A stretch of 64,000 bases of DNA from Halalkalibacter wakoensis JCM 9140 (GCF_000513095.1 NZ_BAUT01000018.1:1-64000), one strand, 5' to 3'. Positions 1 through 9,156 are shown, counted from the first letter of the stretch. Made by a program: numbers and translations. The notes: generated by a model not told the origin, from the letters alone.

Positions 1-1
1 T

Positions 2-355
2 GTAAATGATACAGATGAGGTCTTAAAATTTATTAAGCGAATTGCTGATCAAACGAATTTACTTGGCATAAATGCGTCCATTGAGGCTGCTCGAGCTGGG
101 ACTATGGGAAGAGGTTTTGGAGTTGTTGCTGAGGAAATTCGTAAATTATCAAATGAAACCGTATCATCGACAGAGAAAATTCGGACGACATTAACGAATA
201 TCCAAAAATCAATGGATGAAATTTCAGCTTCCATCGAGAAAGTAGTCGAAGTTGGAAACGACCAAGCGGCTTCTACTCAAGAGATTGCTTCGTTTATTGA
301 CGAGATTGAGAAGATGAGCAAGCAGTTAAATAAATATGCTTCTGATTTATTATAA
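2..355 (+). CDS. Methyl-accepting chemotaxis protein, C-terminal fragment
   Basis: The gene is cut by the left edge; the frame is open from base 2 to TAA at 353-355. The visible 117 residues form the tip and descending helix of the cytoplasmic signalling hairpin, with [20 protein letters not shown] near the start followed by [12 protein letters not shown]. This is the part of a chemoreceptor that contacts CheW and CheA. An in-frame ATG at 104 lies inside the conserved tip and is not a start. Few residues follow the helix, so there is no long C-terminal tail and no CheR tether can be seen. The ligand-binding part is outside the window, so specificity is unknown. Confidence 0.93.
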   Translation, partial: VNDTDEVLKFIKRIADQTNLLGINASIEAARAGTMGRGFGVVAEEIRKLSNETVSSTEKIRTTLTNIQKSMDEISASIEKVVEVGNDQAASTQEIASFIDEIEKMSKQLNKYASDLL

Positions 356-363
356 GAATAGGA

Positions 364-396
364 GAGACATCGGTACTAGATACGGTGTCTCTTTTT
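364..396 (+). terminator. Rho-independent terminator after the chemoreceptor
   Basis: Nine-base stem GAGACATCG / CGGTGTCTC with one G-T pair, a ten-base loop and a T run, starting 9 bases after the stop codon. Confidence 0.85.
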
Positions 397-537
397 ATTC
401 TCTTTTTTACTAATATGAATGTAATAAGAGCTAGTAAACACTGGCAAGTCTTTCATGTTTCATTTTTCATATATCCGAGTTGAAATTATTCGTTTATACT
501 AAAGTCATAGAATGAATATTGGAAAAGAGGAAAAGAC

Positions 538-1107
538 ATGATGATATTTCTGATGTTCTGCGTATTAGCGTATTTAATTGGAGCGATTCCTACTGGGAAA
601 CTAGTAGCTAAACTTAAAGGTGTAGACATACAGTCGGTAGGAACAAAAAATATAGGAGCAAGCAATGTTTACTTGAACTTAGGGAAGAAACTGGCGTTTG
701 TTGTGTTACTTGGAGATGTGGGAAAGGCTTTCTTCATGGTCATGTTTGCGTCACAATATTTTAATGGTGGACAAACAATGCTTATTGCACTTTGTGTAAT
801 CATCGGAAATCTAAAATCAATTTTTTTACATTTCACAGGTGGCAAAGGAATTGCAACTAGTTTAGGAATATTCCTAGCGACAGAACCGATTGCGTTGCTT
901 ATTATTGGCGTGTTGTGGATATTAGGGCTAGTTTTCAAAAAGTATATCGTCGTAGCTGGAGTGGCTGCCGTTTTAATGGTTCCCTATCAATATATCGGCT
1001 ATGAGGAACGAATAGCAGTCGTAGCAGCCTTCTTTATTGTCTTGTTTATGCTGTTAAAACATAACGAAAACATTAAATGGGCGAAAGAAGCACAGCATGA
1101 ATACTAG
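538..1107 (+). CDS. plsY: PlsY-like glycerol-3-phosphate acyltransferase (divergent)
   Basis: A 189-residue polytopic membrane protein of the PlsY family, which transfers the acyl group of acyl-phosphate to glycerol 3-phosphate in the first step of phospholipid synthesis. Visible family motifs are GTKNIGASNV (usually GSGNxGATNV), GGKGIATSLG, and a C-terminal KHNENI. The second motif is altered: the residues before the GGKG loop read GNLKSIFLHF where most PlsY proteins have GHxFPxFLxF, so the usual His is Asn. This could be a paralogue beside a standard plsY elsewhere. A GAGG ribosome site precedes paired ATG codons at 538 and 541. It appears to be monocistronic, with truA following after about 50 bases. 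Confidence 0.85.
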   Translation: MMIFLMFCVLAYLIGAIPTGKLVAKLKGVDIQSVGTKNIGASNVYLNLGKKLAFVVLLGDVGKAFFMVMFASQYFNGGQTMLIALCVIIGNLKSIFLHFTGGKGIATSLGIFLATEPIALLIIGVLWILGLVFKKYIVVAGVAAVLMVPYQYIGYEERIAVVAAFFIVLFMLLKHNENIKWAKEAQHEY

Positions 1108-1161
1108 GTCCTAAAAAAGGGCGATACTAGGGTAGCGATGTAAGAATTGAAGGAGAACACA

Positions 1162-1896
1162 ATGAATAATTACAAATTAACGATTCAATATGACGGTGCC
1201 CGTTACAAAGGATGGCAGCGTCTAGGCGATACAGACAATACCATACAAGGAAAAATAGAAAACGTTTTATCAGAAATGACGGGAAAAACGATTGAGATTA
1301 TTGGTTCTAGTAGAACGGATGCAGGGGTTCATGCCCTTGAACAAGTAGCCAATGTAAAGCTTGCTGGAGAAATGACAGAGTCTGAAATCCATCAATATTT
1401 AAATCGCTATTTGCCGCAAGACATAAGCGTGACAGCTGTTACAGCTGTTCATGAACGTTTTCATGCTCGTTTCAATGCAAAAGAAAAAACGTATGTGTAT
1501 AAGATTTGGAATGAGAGCTATCCAAACCCATTTATGAGAAAACATAGTTTACATGTGGCAGAGAAGCTAGACCTTGCTAAAGTGAGAGAAGCGGCGAGTT
1601 ATTTTGTTGGAGAACATGATTTTACAGCTTTTTCGAATGCGAAGTCGAAAAAGAAAACAACCGTACGCCACATTGATACTATTCAGATTGAGGAAGACGC
1701 TGGATTTGTAAACATACGTGTTCGTGGGAACGGGTTCCTTTATAACATGGTCCGGAAAATGGTCGGGACGTTAATACAAGTTGGCTTAGGTGAAAGAAAG
1801 CTGGAAGAAATTCAAAGCATCTTGGAGTCAAAGGATCGAAGTTTAGCTGGTTTTGCCGATGCACATGGTTTGTATTTGGAGAAGATCGGGTTTTGA
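1162..1896 (+). CDS. truA: tRNA pseudouridine(38-40) synthase TruA
   Basis: A 244-residue protein that isomerises uridine at positions 38-40 of the tRNA anticodon arm. The catalytic Asp is in SSRTDAGVHA (about D53). The second half carries the RNA-binding FTAFSNAKSKKKTT segment and a C-terminal MVRKMVGTLIQVG stretch typical of TruA. The start is ATG 1162: AAGGAG at 1150-1155 lies just ahead of it, so the in-frame TTG at 1147 would place the ribosome site inside the gene. In many Bacillaceae truA sits with the ribosomal protein and ECF transporter genes; here it stands alone between plsY and the cyd operon. Confidence 0.95.
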   Translation: MNNYKLTIQYDGARYKGWQRLGDTDNTIQGKIENVLSEMTGKTIEIIGSSRTDAGVHALEQVANVKLAGEMTESEIHQYLNRYLPQDISVTAVTAVHERFHARFNAKEKTYVYKIWNESYPNPFMRKHSLHVAEKLDLAKVREAASYFVGEHDFTAFSNAKSKKKTTVRHIDTIQIEEDAGFVNIRVRGNGFLYNMVRKMVGTLIQVGLGERKLEEIQSILESKDRSLAGFADAHGLYLEKIGF

Positions 1897-1906
1897 AAAT
1901 AAAGGA

Positions 1907-1943
1907 AAAGGACCTGAAGCGTAATAAAGCTTCAGGTCCTTTT
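1907..1943 (+). terminator. Strong terminator after truA
   Basis: Perfect 14-base stem AAAGGACCTGAAGC paired with GCTTCAGGTCCTTT, 8-base loop, then TTTTC. Confidence 0.92.
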
Positions 1944-2034
1944 CTGTCATTGAAGAAACTCTAAGACGCTTACTTTTATTGCTAGATTGAAATGTCATAA
2001 TTTCATCACTCTTTCGTAACGAAATCGTTTAAAA

Positions 2035-2050
2035 TGTGATGTATTTCACA
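2035..2050 (+). promoter_or_regulatory. Candidate Rex operator upstream of cydA
   Basis: TGTGATGTATTTCACA is an inverted repeat close to the Rex consensus TTGTGAANNNNTTCACAA. Rex senses NADH/NAD+ and represses cyd genes in Bacillus. The site lies about 60 bases before the cydA start, next to a TATACAAT-like -10 at 2062-2069. The link to Rex is by sequence resemblance only. Confidence 0.55.
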
Positions 2051-2111
2051 TACTTTTTCGTTATACAATGTCACTATCTTCACATTGGAAACATGAAGAG
2101 GAGGAAGAAAG

Positions 2112-3452
2112 ATGGATTCAGTTGAATTTAGTCGATATTTAACGATGCTAACATTGTCTGTCCATGTGATTTTTGCGACACTCGGTGTTGGTGTTCCGAT
2201 TATGATAACCATTGCTCATTGGCTTGGATTAAAGCGAAACGATGAGCATTATATTTTGCTTGCGAAGCGTTGGACACGCGGGTACGTCATTACTGTGGCC
2301 GTTGGGGTTGTTACAGGTACCGCGATTGCTTTGCAATTAGCGCTATTATGGCCGCGTTTTATGGAATTTGCGGGACAGCTTGTCGCGCTTCCATTGTTTA
2401 TGGAGACGTTCGCGTTTTTCTTTGAGGCGATTTTTCTTGGTATTTATTTGTATACGTGGGATCGGTTCAAAAACCCGTGGCGTCATTTTTACTTGTTGAT
2501 TCCTGTTGTGTTAGGTTCAGGAATGTCGGCGTTTTTCATTACGACCGTCAATGCGTTTATGAATACGCCGCAAGGGTTTACGTTAGTGGATGGGGTTTTA
2601 ACAAACATCCAGCCGCTTGTTGCCATGTTTAACCCAGCAACGCCAACGAAAGTGGCTCATGTGTTAACGTCTGCTTATATGACAACAGCGTTCGTGTTAG
2701 CGTCGATTGCTGCGTATCACTTATTAAAAGGCAATCGTCATGAGTACCACAGAAAAGCGTTGGCACTAACGATGAAGGTTGCCCTTATTTTCTCGATTGC
2801 TACGGCATTAGTTGGGGATCTATCTGGAAAGTTTCTAGCAGAATATCAACCTGAAAAACTAGCTGCTGCTGAGTGGCATTTTGAAACAGAAGGTGAAGCC
2901 CCTCTTGTTTTATACGGAGTGTTAACAGAAACAAATGAAGTGAAATATGCAATTCGAATTCCTTATGCACTTAGTATTCTTGTGCATAGTAACCCATTTG
3001 GGGAAGTAACGGGTTTGAATGATATTCCAGAGGAATATCATCCACCATTAGTGATTCATTATTTCTTTGACATTATGGTGACGATCGGGATTTGGTTAAC
3101 GGTATTTTCATTGTTTTATTGGATTGCTCTATGGCGCGGTTGGTCCGTTATTAAGACAAAGTTATTTAGAATTCTACTAGTTGCCTCAGGTCCGCTTGCG
3201 ATGATTGCGATTGAGGCTGGGTGGTGGTTCACTGAAGTGGGTCGTCAGCCTTGGATTATGCGTGGCTTTATGAGTACAGCAGAAGGAGCAACCGATTCTC
3301 CATATGTTTGGGCGATGTTTATCGCGTTCGCTTTCTTATATATGATTCTCCTGATTGGTACGGTAGTTGTATTAACTCGGATGTTTAAACGAAATCCAGT
3401 CGAGAAAGAGCTTGAGAAGCTTTCCGATGAACAAAGGAGTGTGGCGAAATGA
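2112..3452 (+). CDS. cydA: Cytochrome bd-type quinol oxidase subunit I (CydA)
   Basis: A 446-residue multi-helix membrane protein, the haem-bearing subunit that oxidises quinol and reduces oxygen to water. The expected ligands can be read: H18 (high-spin haem), H183 and M322 (haem b558), E375 in WWFTEVGRQPW, plus E98 in the proton channel. All four ligands are offset by three from the Geobacillus enzyme as I recall it (H21, H186, M325, E378). The short Q-loop after GDLSGK and QPEKLAAAEW places it with the Geobacillus/YthA type rather than the long E. coli type. GAGGAGG at 2098-2104 precedes ATG 2112. The stop overlaps the cydB start by four bases. Confidence 0.95.
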   Translation: MDSVEFSRYLTMLTLSVHVIFATLGVGVPIMITIAHWLGLKRNDEHYILLAKRWTRGYVITVAVGVVTGTAIALQLALLWPRFMEFAGQLVALPLFMETFAFFFEAIFLGIYLYTWDRFKNPWRHFYLLIPVVLGSGMSAFFITTVNAFMNTPQGFTLVDGVLTNIQPLVAMFNPATPTKVAHVLTSAYMTTAFVLASIAAYHLLKGNRHEYHRKALALTMKVALIFSIATALVGDLSGKFLAEYQPEKLAAAEWHFETEGEAPLVLYGVLTETNEVKYAIRIPYALSILVHSNPFGEVTGLNDIPEEYHPPLVIHYFFDIMVTIGIWLTVFSLFYWIALWRGWSVIKTKLFRILLVASGPLAMIAIEAGWWFTEVGRQPWIMRGFMSTAEGATDSPYVWAMFIAFAFLYMILLIGTVVVLTRMFKRNPVEKELEKLSDEQRSVAK

Positions 3453-4462
3453 GCATAGAAGTACTTGGAATTTCAGTGTTATGGTTGTTCCTTTTTGGCT
3501 ATGTGATCGTCGCATCGATTGACTTTGGAGCCGGGTTCTTTAATGCATCAACGATTATTACGAAAAAACATCATATCGTAAACACGGTTATTCAACGATA
3601 TTTGTCTCCAGTTTGGGAGATTACGAACGTGTTTCTTGTCTTTTTCTTTGTCGGGATGATTGGGTTTTTCCCGCAAACAGCTTATTACTTTGGGACGGTG
3701 CTGTTAATTCCGATTAGTATATCAATCATTTTACTCGTACTTCGCGGGAGCTATTATGCGTTTAGTACGTATGGAACGAAAGGGCACTTTGGTTATACGT
3801 TGATGTATGGGGTGACCGGTGTGTTAATACCAGCATCCCTTTCCACAGCCCTTATTGTGTCACAAGGTGGGTTTATAGTGGAGACCGCATCAGGCCGGAT
3901 TGATCTTGATTATATGGCCCTTTTAACAAGTCCATTTGCATGGTCGATCGTCGCTCTTAGCCTTGTTAGTGTTCTGTTTATTTCAGCTAGCTTTTTAGCA
4001 TACTATTCTTCGGTTGCAGAAGATTGGGATGCATTGAAACTATTTAAAAAGTATACATGGATCTGGAGCTTTCCGACGATGTTTACGGCGTTAGGTATCA
4101 TTATCGAGATGAAATGGCACAACCCAGCTCATTTTGAAGGACTTCTGGCTCTATGGTGGTTGTTTGCCTTATCATTTGCTTGTTTTGTTGTAAGCTTATG
4201 GCTGTTAAAAACAAAACGCTATGGTTGGTCGTTCATCTTCGTCGTCTTGCAATTTGCAATTGCTTTTTATGCGTATGGTGTATCACGTTATCCGTACTTG
4301 CTTTATCCGTATTTAACGATTTACGACAGCTTTACAAATCAAACGATGGCGTATGCGTTAATTATCGTCTTTGTGTTAGGGTTGATGCTCTTAATTCCAT
4401 CACTTTATCTTGTGTTTAAGTTATTTATTATGAATAAGCCTTATATTAAAAAAGGCAAGTAA
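3449..4462 (+). CDS. cydB: Cytochrome bd-type quinol oxidase subunit II (CydB)
   Basis: A 337-residue membrane protein, the structural partner of CydA in the bd oxidase. It opens with the typical first helix ending in SIDFGAGFF and the following YLSPVWEITNVFLVFFFVG, which corresponds to the conserved PVWE segment of the family. Length and these motifs fit the YthB/Geobacillus CydB type. Translation is coupled to cydA by an ATGA overlap, and the gene ends 13 bases before cydS. An ORF in another frame at 4153-4419 is a shadow. Confidence 0.94.
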   Translation: MSIEVLGISVLWLFLFGYVIVASIDFGAGFFNASTIITKKHHIVNTVIQRYLSPVWEITNVFLVFFFVGMIGFFPQTAYYFGTVLLIPISISIILLVLRGSYYAFSTYGTKGHFGYTLMYGVTGVLIPASLSTALIVSQGGFIVETASGRIDLDYMALLTSPFAWSIVALSLVSVLFISASFLAYYSSVAEDWDALKLFKKYTWIWSFPTMFTALGIIIEMKWHNPAHFEGLLALWWLFALSFACFVVSLWLLKTKRYGWSFIFVVLQFAIAFYAYGVSRYPYLLYPYLTIYDSFTNQTMAYALIIVFVLGLMLLIPSLYLVFKLFIMNKPYIKKGK

Positions 4463-4475
4463 GGAGGAAATACAC

Positions 4476-4577
4476 ATGCACAATTTTTTACTGTTTTATG
4501 CACCTGTTCTTGTTGCGGTACTGGCACTTGTCGTTTCCTTTTTCGTTGCCAATAAAAGCACGAAGTTTGAGGATTAG
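4476..4577 (+). CDS. cydS: CydS, 33-residue single-helix subunit of bd oxidase
   Basis: A very short gene starting at ATG 4476 behind an excellent ribosome site (AAGGAGG at 4461-4467) and ending at TAG 4575-4577. The product is 33 residues: a short start MHNFLLFYAP, one transmembrane helix rich in Val/Ala/Leu, and a charged end NKSTKFED. Size, topology and place between cydB and cydDC match CydS of the Geobacillus bd oxidase, which packs against CydA in the position of E. coli CydX. The identification rests on these features, not on an alignment. The next gene starts two bases after its stop. Confidence 0.82.
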   Translation: MHNFLLFYAPVLVAVLALVVSFFVANKSTKFED

Positions 4578-4579
4578 CG

Positions 4580-6295
4580 ATGAAGACACTTCAGAAGCTA
4601 GCATCTGCTGAGAAAGGACGTTCTTACGCGCTTTACGCTGTCGCTGTTGTTCTAGGACTGATTGTCATCGCACAAGCGTATTTCATTGTGTCGATTGTCG
4701 ATGGTCTGTTTTTGGCTAATCAAACGTTTGATCAAGTGATGCCTTTTCTGATTCTTTTATTTTTTGTTCTCTTAATTCGGGCCTTCTTGTCTTATACAAG
4801 TGGCAAGATCGGGGTTCAATTGGCCGCAAACGTTAAAGCGAATTACAGAAAGAAGTTACTAGACGTATTTGGTAGCCGCACGTTGATTGGTACCTCAAAT
4901 GGACAAATTGGATCGAAAATGAGTGTGCTGTTAGATGCTGTAGATGAAATAGATAGCTTTTTTAGCAAATATGTTCCACAGCGGATCGTAACGACGATTG
5001 TTCCGCTTATGATTTTAATCGTTATTTTTACTCAGCATGTGTATTCGGGGTTGATCATTATTGTGACAGCCCCGTTTATTCCTTTATTTATGGCGATTGT
5101 TGGTGGAATGACACAAAAGAAATCAGAGGAAAAGTTGGATCGTTTGAATGAGTTTTCGGGCCGTTTCCTTGATACCGTTCAAGGGCTTGAAAGCTTAAAG
5201 CTGTACCGTCGCTCGACTGAGTACAAACAACTGATTCGAAAAAGCAGCCTCGATTTCCGTGACGCGACAATGGACATTTTAAAAGTGGCGTTTACATCTT
5301 CGTTAATGCTTGAATTTATTTCAATGTTAGCAATTGGGTTGGTGGCTCTAGAACTGGGCTTACGGTTAGTCGTTTTCCAGCAAATTGATTTCTTTACGGC
5401 TTTTCTGATTTTGTTACTCGTTCCAGAGTTTTTTAATTCAATGAAAGAACTAGGAAGTGCCTTTCATTCAGGAAGAAGTAGTTCAGGTGCTGCCGAAAAA
5501 ATAGAACAAGAACTGAAAAAAGAAGAGAATACAATAGTTTGGGGGAAGGAGCCTCTTCATACCCCGACAACCATTCAGTTAAAGCAAATTGGCTTTCAGT
5601 ATGATACCGGCTTTGAACTTAATGGGATTAATGTTACTCTCCCGTCAACGGGCCAAGTTGCGATTGTTGGGAAAAGTGGATCTGGAAAGACGACGTTATT
5701 AAATGTGATGTCGGGACTTTTATCTCCATCGTCAGGAAATGTGATGGTCAATGGCAAACCGCTTTTTGATTATCGTGAAAAAGACTGGTTCCAACACGTT
5801 TCCTATATTACGCAACATCCGTATTTATTTGCCGGAACGATTGAAGAAAACATCACTCTTGGAGTGGTTGCAACGAAAGAAGAAATCAAGAAAGCGGCTC
5901 GCCTTGCTAGAATATCGGATTTAATTGACACGTTGCCAAATGGGTACGAAACATACATTGGCGAAGGTGGTCGAGGACTATCTGGTGGAGAGAAGCAGCG
6001 TATTGCTCTTGCGCGAGCCTTTTTAAAGAACCCATCGATTATTTTATTTGATGAACCAACAACGGGACTTGATTTAGAGACGGAACAGCTTCTTCATGAT
6101 TCGATAAACCAATTAATGAAAACGTCGCTTGTCATGACGGTTGCTCATCGTGTGCAAACGATCAAAAAAGCTGATCACATCTTATTTATTGAGCAAGGTA
6201 CGTTACTAGCAGAAGGAACGCATGAACAACTAGTACAAACATCATCTAGCTATCGAGATTTATTTCGTTTACATGGAGGTGGAAAAGAGCAGTGA
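4580..6295 (+). CDS. cydD: Thiol reductant ABC exporter subunit CydD
   Basis: A 571-residue half-transporter, one half of the CydDC exporter that moves cysteine/glutathione outward and is needed to assemble cytochrome bd. An N-terminal six-helix domain (about 1-320) is followed by an ATPase domain with Walker A GKSGSGKTT, signature LSGGEKQR, Walker B IILFDEPTTGLD and H-loop VAHR, all intact. The opening region with SIVDGLFL and GVQLAANVKANYRKKLL is of the CydD branch; B. subtilis calls the gene in this position cydC. It begins two bases after cydS and overlaps the next gene by four bases. Confidence 0.92.
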   Translation: MKTLQKLASAEKGRSYALYAVAVVLGLIVIAQAYFIVSIVDGLFLANQTFDQVMPFLILLFFVLLIRAFLSYTSGKIGVQLAANVKANYRKKLLDVFGSRTLIGTSNGQIGSKMSVLLDAVDEIDSFFSKYVPQRIVTTIVPLMILIVIFTQHVYSGLIIIVTAPFIPLFMAIVGGMTQKKSEEKLDRLNEFSGRFLDTVQGLESLKLYRRSTEYKQLIRKSSLDFRDATMDILKVAFTSSLMLEFISMLAIGLVALELGLRLVVFQQIDFFTAFLILLLVPEFFNSMKELGSAFHSGRSSSGAAEKIEQELKKEENTIVWGKEPLHTPTTIQLKQIGFQYDTGFELNGINVTLPSTGQVAIVGKSGSGKTTLLNVMSGLLSPSSGNVMVNGKPLFDYREKDWFQHVSYITQHPYLFAGTIEENITLGVVATKEEIKKAARLARISDLIDTLPNGYETYIGEGGRGLSGGEKQRIALARAFLKNPSIILFDEPTTGLDLETEQLLHDSINQLMKTSLVMTVAHRVQTIKKADHILFIEQGTLLAEGTHEQLVQTSSSYRDLFRLHGGGKEQ

Positions 6296-8007
6296 GAGAG
6301 CTACAGTCAGTTATGAAAACGATGTTTCAGCAAAAGAGAGATGTCGTCCTTTCAATCTTGTTTGGTTTTATTGCAGGGATTGCGGCTGTTGGGTTGTTTG
6401 CAGCAAATGGGTATTTGATTTCGCAAGCTGCTCTTGAACCGCCATTATATGTGTTGATTGCTATGGTGGCAGTCGTGAAAATCGGCAGTTTTATTCGGGC
6501 TCTTAGTCGCTACGGGGAGCGCTATTATTCTCATCGAGCAACATTCACAATGCTCAGTGATTTGCGTGTTCATTTTTATGAAAAACTAGAAAAGCTTGGT
6601 CCGACTCTTTTTCAAAAATATCGCAGCGGTGATCTTCTTGCACGGATTGTCGGCGATGTAGAAAGCTTGCAAAACTTCTTTCTTCGCGTATTTTATCCAC
6701 CGATTGTGATGGCGCTTGTCTTTTTAAGTACGATTTTGTTCGTTTCCTTTTATTCATTCTCGATTGTGCTTGTTTTTTTGCTCGGACTGTTATTAACAGG
6801 GGTTTTGATTCCAGCATGGTTTGCGAAAAAACAACGAAAAGTAAGCAGTCGGGTGTTGGAAGAACGTTCGGTTTTATCAACAGAAACGGCGGAGTGGTTT
6901 TATGGATTTCGTGAGTTAACGATTCATCAAAAACAAAGAGAAAAGCATCATCAACTCGTTGCGGCATCTGAGCGATATATAAAGGAACAAGAACGGGAAG
7001 GCTTGCAGTCTGTATCGTATCAGTCGATTAACTCTGCTGTTACATTGCTTATCTCTTGGTTGGTGATCGTAATTGGAGCTTTAGCTGTTTCAAATGGACA
7101 GTTAGATGGCATTTTTTTAGCGATGCTAATTATGATTAGTTTTATTCTGTTTGAACATGCCGTTCCGATGGCGCTTTTTCCGATTCATTATGATGAAAGT
7201 GAAAGAGCAGCAAGCAGGTTGTATTCTGTGAACAAAGAGGCTGACCAAGAAAAAATAGAAGAAACTAAGTTAACAAATGTTTCCAAATCAGTACCGTCTA
7301 TTGAAGCAAATGGGATTACGTTTGCCTTTCCTGAAGCGATTCGAAATACACTAACTGATGTTCAAGTGAAAATTCCTTCTGGATCTAAAACGGCGATTGT
7401 TGGTCCAAGTGGATCAGGGAAGTCAACATTGTTGAAGCTTCTATTAAAGCAGTATGAATCAACAGGAGATCTATTTGTAAACGGCGTCTCCATAAATGAG
7501 TTGCACCAAGAACAAGTTTGGGAGATGACTAAGGTTGTTTTGCAAGAAAATCACTTTTTTTATGGAACGATTAAGGATAACCTCTTGTTAACAAATGATC
7601 AGTATACAGATGAGGATCTAATTCAGTTATTAGAACGGGTTCAGCTAAGTCACTTTTCATTAGAGGATCAAGTGCTTGAAAGAGGGCAGAACTTATCCGG
7701 TGGAGAAAAGCAGAGACTGGCGATGGCACGGGCGATCGCCAAAAAAGGTCATCTTTGGCTTCTTGATGAACCAACATCCTCTCTTGATGCTTGGACAGAA
7801 CAGCGTTTATACGAAGCTCTATTTAAAGAAGCGAAAGACGATACGGTCATTCTTGTAAGTCATCGCCTGGCGGGTCTTGAAAACATGGATCAGATCATTG
7901 TGATGGAAAACGGCAAAGTGATTGAAACGGGCTCGTTTGAGCAATTGATGAACAATGAAGGGTACTTTTATCACCTAAAACAAATTGAAAAAAGCGTAGT
8001 GGCATAA
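6292..8007 (+). CDS. cydC: Thiol reductant ABC exporter subunit CydC
   Basis: A 571-residue half-transporter partner of CydD. It starts at GTG 6292 inside the end of cydD (GTGA overlap). The membrane domain fills roughly residues 1-320, including FRALSRYGERYYSHRATF typical of this branch. The ATPase domain has GPSGSGKST, NLSGGEKQRLAMARA, LWLLDEPTSSLD and VSHR. Last gene of the cyd operon, closed by the terminator at 8017. B. subtilis nomenclature would name it cydD. Confidence 0.92.
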   Translation: MRELQSVMKTMFQQKRDVVLSILFGFIAGIAAVGLFAANGYLISQAALEPPLYVLIAMVAVVKIGSFIRALSRYGERYYSHRATFTMLSDLRVHFYEKLEKLGPTLFQKYRSGDLLARIVGDVESLQNFFLRVFYPPIVMALVFLSTILFVSFYSFSIVLVFLLGLLLTGVLIPAWFAKKQRKVSSRVLEERSVLSTETAEWFYGFRELTIHQKQREKHHQLVAASERYIKEQEREGLQSVSYQSINSAVTLLISWLVIVIGALAVSNGQLDGIFLAMLIMISFILFEHAVPMALFPIHYDESERAASRLYSVNKEADQEKIEETKLTNVSKSVPSIEANGITFAFPEAIRNTLTDVQVKIPSGSKTAIVGPSGSGKSTLLKLLLKQYESTGDLFVNGVSINELHQEQVWEMTKVVLQENHFFYGTIKDNLLLTNDQYTDEDLIQLLERVQLSHFSLEDQVLERGQNLSGGEKQRLAMARAIAKKGHLWLLDEPTSSLDAWTEQRLYEALFKEAKDDTVILVSHRLAGLENMDQIIVMENGKVIETGSFEQLMNNEGYFYHLKQIEKSVVA

Positions 8008-8016
8008 GTTTTTATG

Positions 8017-8048
8017 AAAGCAGAGATCAAAGAGATCTCTGCTTTTTT
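8017..8048 (+). terminator. Terminator of the cyd operon
   Basis: Stem AAGCAGAGATC / GATCTCTGCTT, 5-base loop and six T residues. Confidence 0.92.
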
Positions 8049-8097
8049 GGATGACAATGCCACATATTATGCTATCAAATGTGAAAGCTAAACAGAG

Positions 8098-8149
8098 TTA
8101 ATCAAACGTTTAGTTAAAGCAAACTAGAGTTAATTAAACGTTTAGTTAA
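8098..8149 (+). promoter_or_regulatory. Twin palindromic operator-like sites before the SbtA gene
   Basis: Two 20-base near-palindromes, TTAATCAAACGTTTAGTTAA at 8098-8117 and TTAATTAAACGTTTAGTTAA at 8130-8149, lie 32 bases apart (about three helical turns), each followed by AAG. The second is nearly symmetrical about ACGT. They sit directly before the ribosome site at 8157-8163. The regulator is not known. Confidence 0.6.
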
Positions 8150-8167
8150 AGTGAATGAGGTGGTTTC

Positions 8168-9156
8168 TTGAATCAAATGATTGAGATCGCATATTCGAAT
8201 CTGCTTTCACCGATGATCTTATTTTTCTTAATAGGAATTATAGCCGTGATTGTGAACTCTGACTTAAAAGTACCAAATGCGTTTTACTCCGGCTACACGA
8301 TGATTATTTTGTTTACTATTGGCATTAAAGGCGGAGTCGAACTAAGGCATGTTTCTTTAGTAGAAATGATACCGACAATCATAGCAGCTGTAATATTGAG
8401 CATCCTCATGCTATATATTACGTTTTTGTTTGTTCATAAACTTTTTGCTTATTCTGTCGTAGATTCTTGGGCCGTTTCTGCGCATTATGGCTCTGTTAGT
8501 GCGGTTACGTTTATTGCTGGGATGGCCTTTTTGGACAAAATTGACGTTTTCTATGAAGCGTATATGTCAGCTATTTTGGTGATTATGGAAGGACCAGCGA
8601 TTATTTTAGCGATTATCATGTACAAGCTTTATTTGCAAAAGCAAGGAACCGAACAGCAAAATCCGAATGCAAGCATTGGGCATGTCGTTAAAGAAGCATT
8701 TTTCGGGAAGAGCATCTTTTTGTTGCTAGGTGGGATCTTTATTGGCTTTGTTGCCCATGAAGATGGCTTGTTGCTAATTCGACCGCTCTTTGGCGACTTG
8801 TTTTATGGAATTCTTTGTATCTTCTTGTTGCATATGGGTATGATTGCGACACAGAGTATACAGCAGATGAAGAATATAAAGTTGATTTCCTTTTTGTTTG
8901 CGTTTCTTGTTCCTATTATTGGGGGGACGATTGGGATTTTGACAGGGCAGATGATTGGGTTGTCACTAGGTGGTTCGTTTATTTTAGCGGTTTTAACCGG
9001 TAGTGCTTCCTACATTGCTGCACCTGCAGCCATTGACCAAGCGATACCAGAAGCAAACTCAGGTATCTATTTAGGATCAGCCTTGGTCTCACACTGCCAT
9101 TTAATTTAGTCATCGGAATTCCTTACTATTACTGGGTTGCAACCCTGTTTTATTGA
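8168..9156 (+). pseudogene. sbtA: SbtA-type sodium-dependent bicarbonate transporter, frameshifted near the end
   Basis: A polytopic membrane protein of the SbtA/DUF897 family, Na+-coupled bicarbonate permeases. It starts at TTG 8168 behind GAGGTGG. As written, the frame ends at 9109 with a foreign tail (SALVSHCHLI). One base added at the GG at 9085-9086 restores the family-like ending TLPFNLVIGIPYYYWVATLFY and carries the frame to TGA 9154-9156, giving about 329 residues. The break removes only the last helix. Whether it is a true mutation or a read error cannot be told here. No PII-like SbtB gene is beside it. Confidence 0.82.

Noticed and set aside
4153-4419. 88-codon ORF within cydB
   Set aside because: Alternative frame of a hydrophobic gene; no ribosome site and not in step with the operon.
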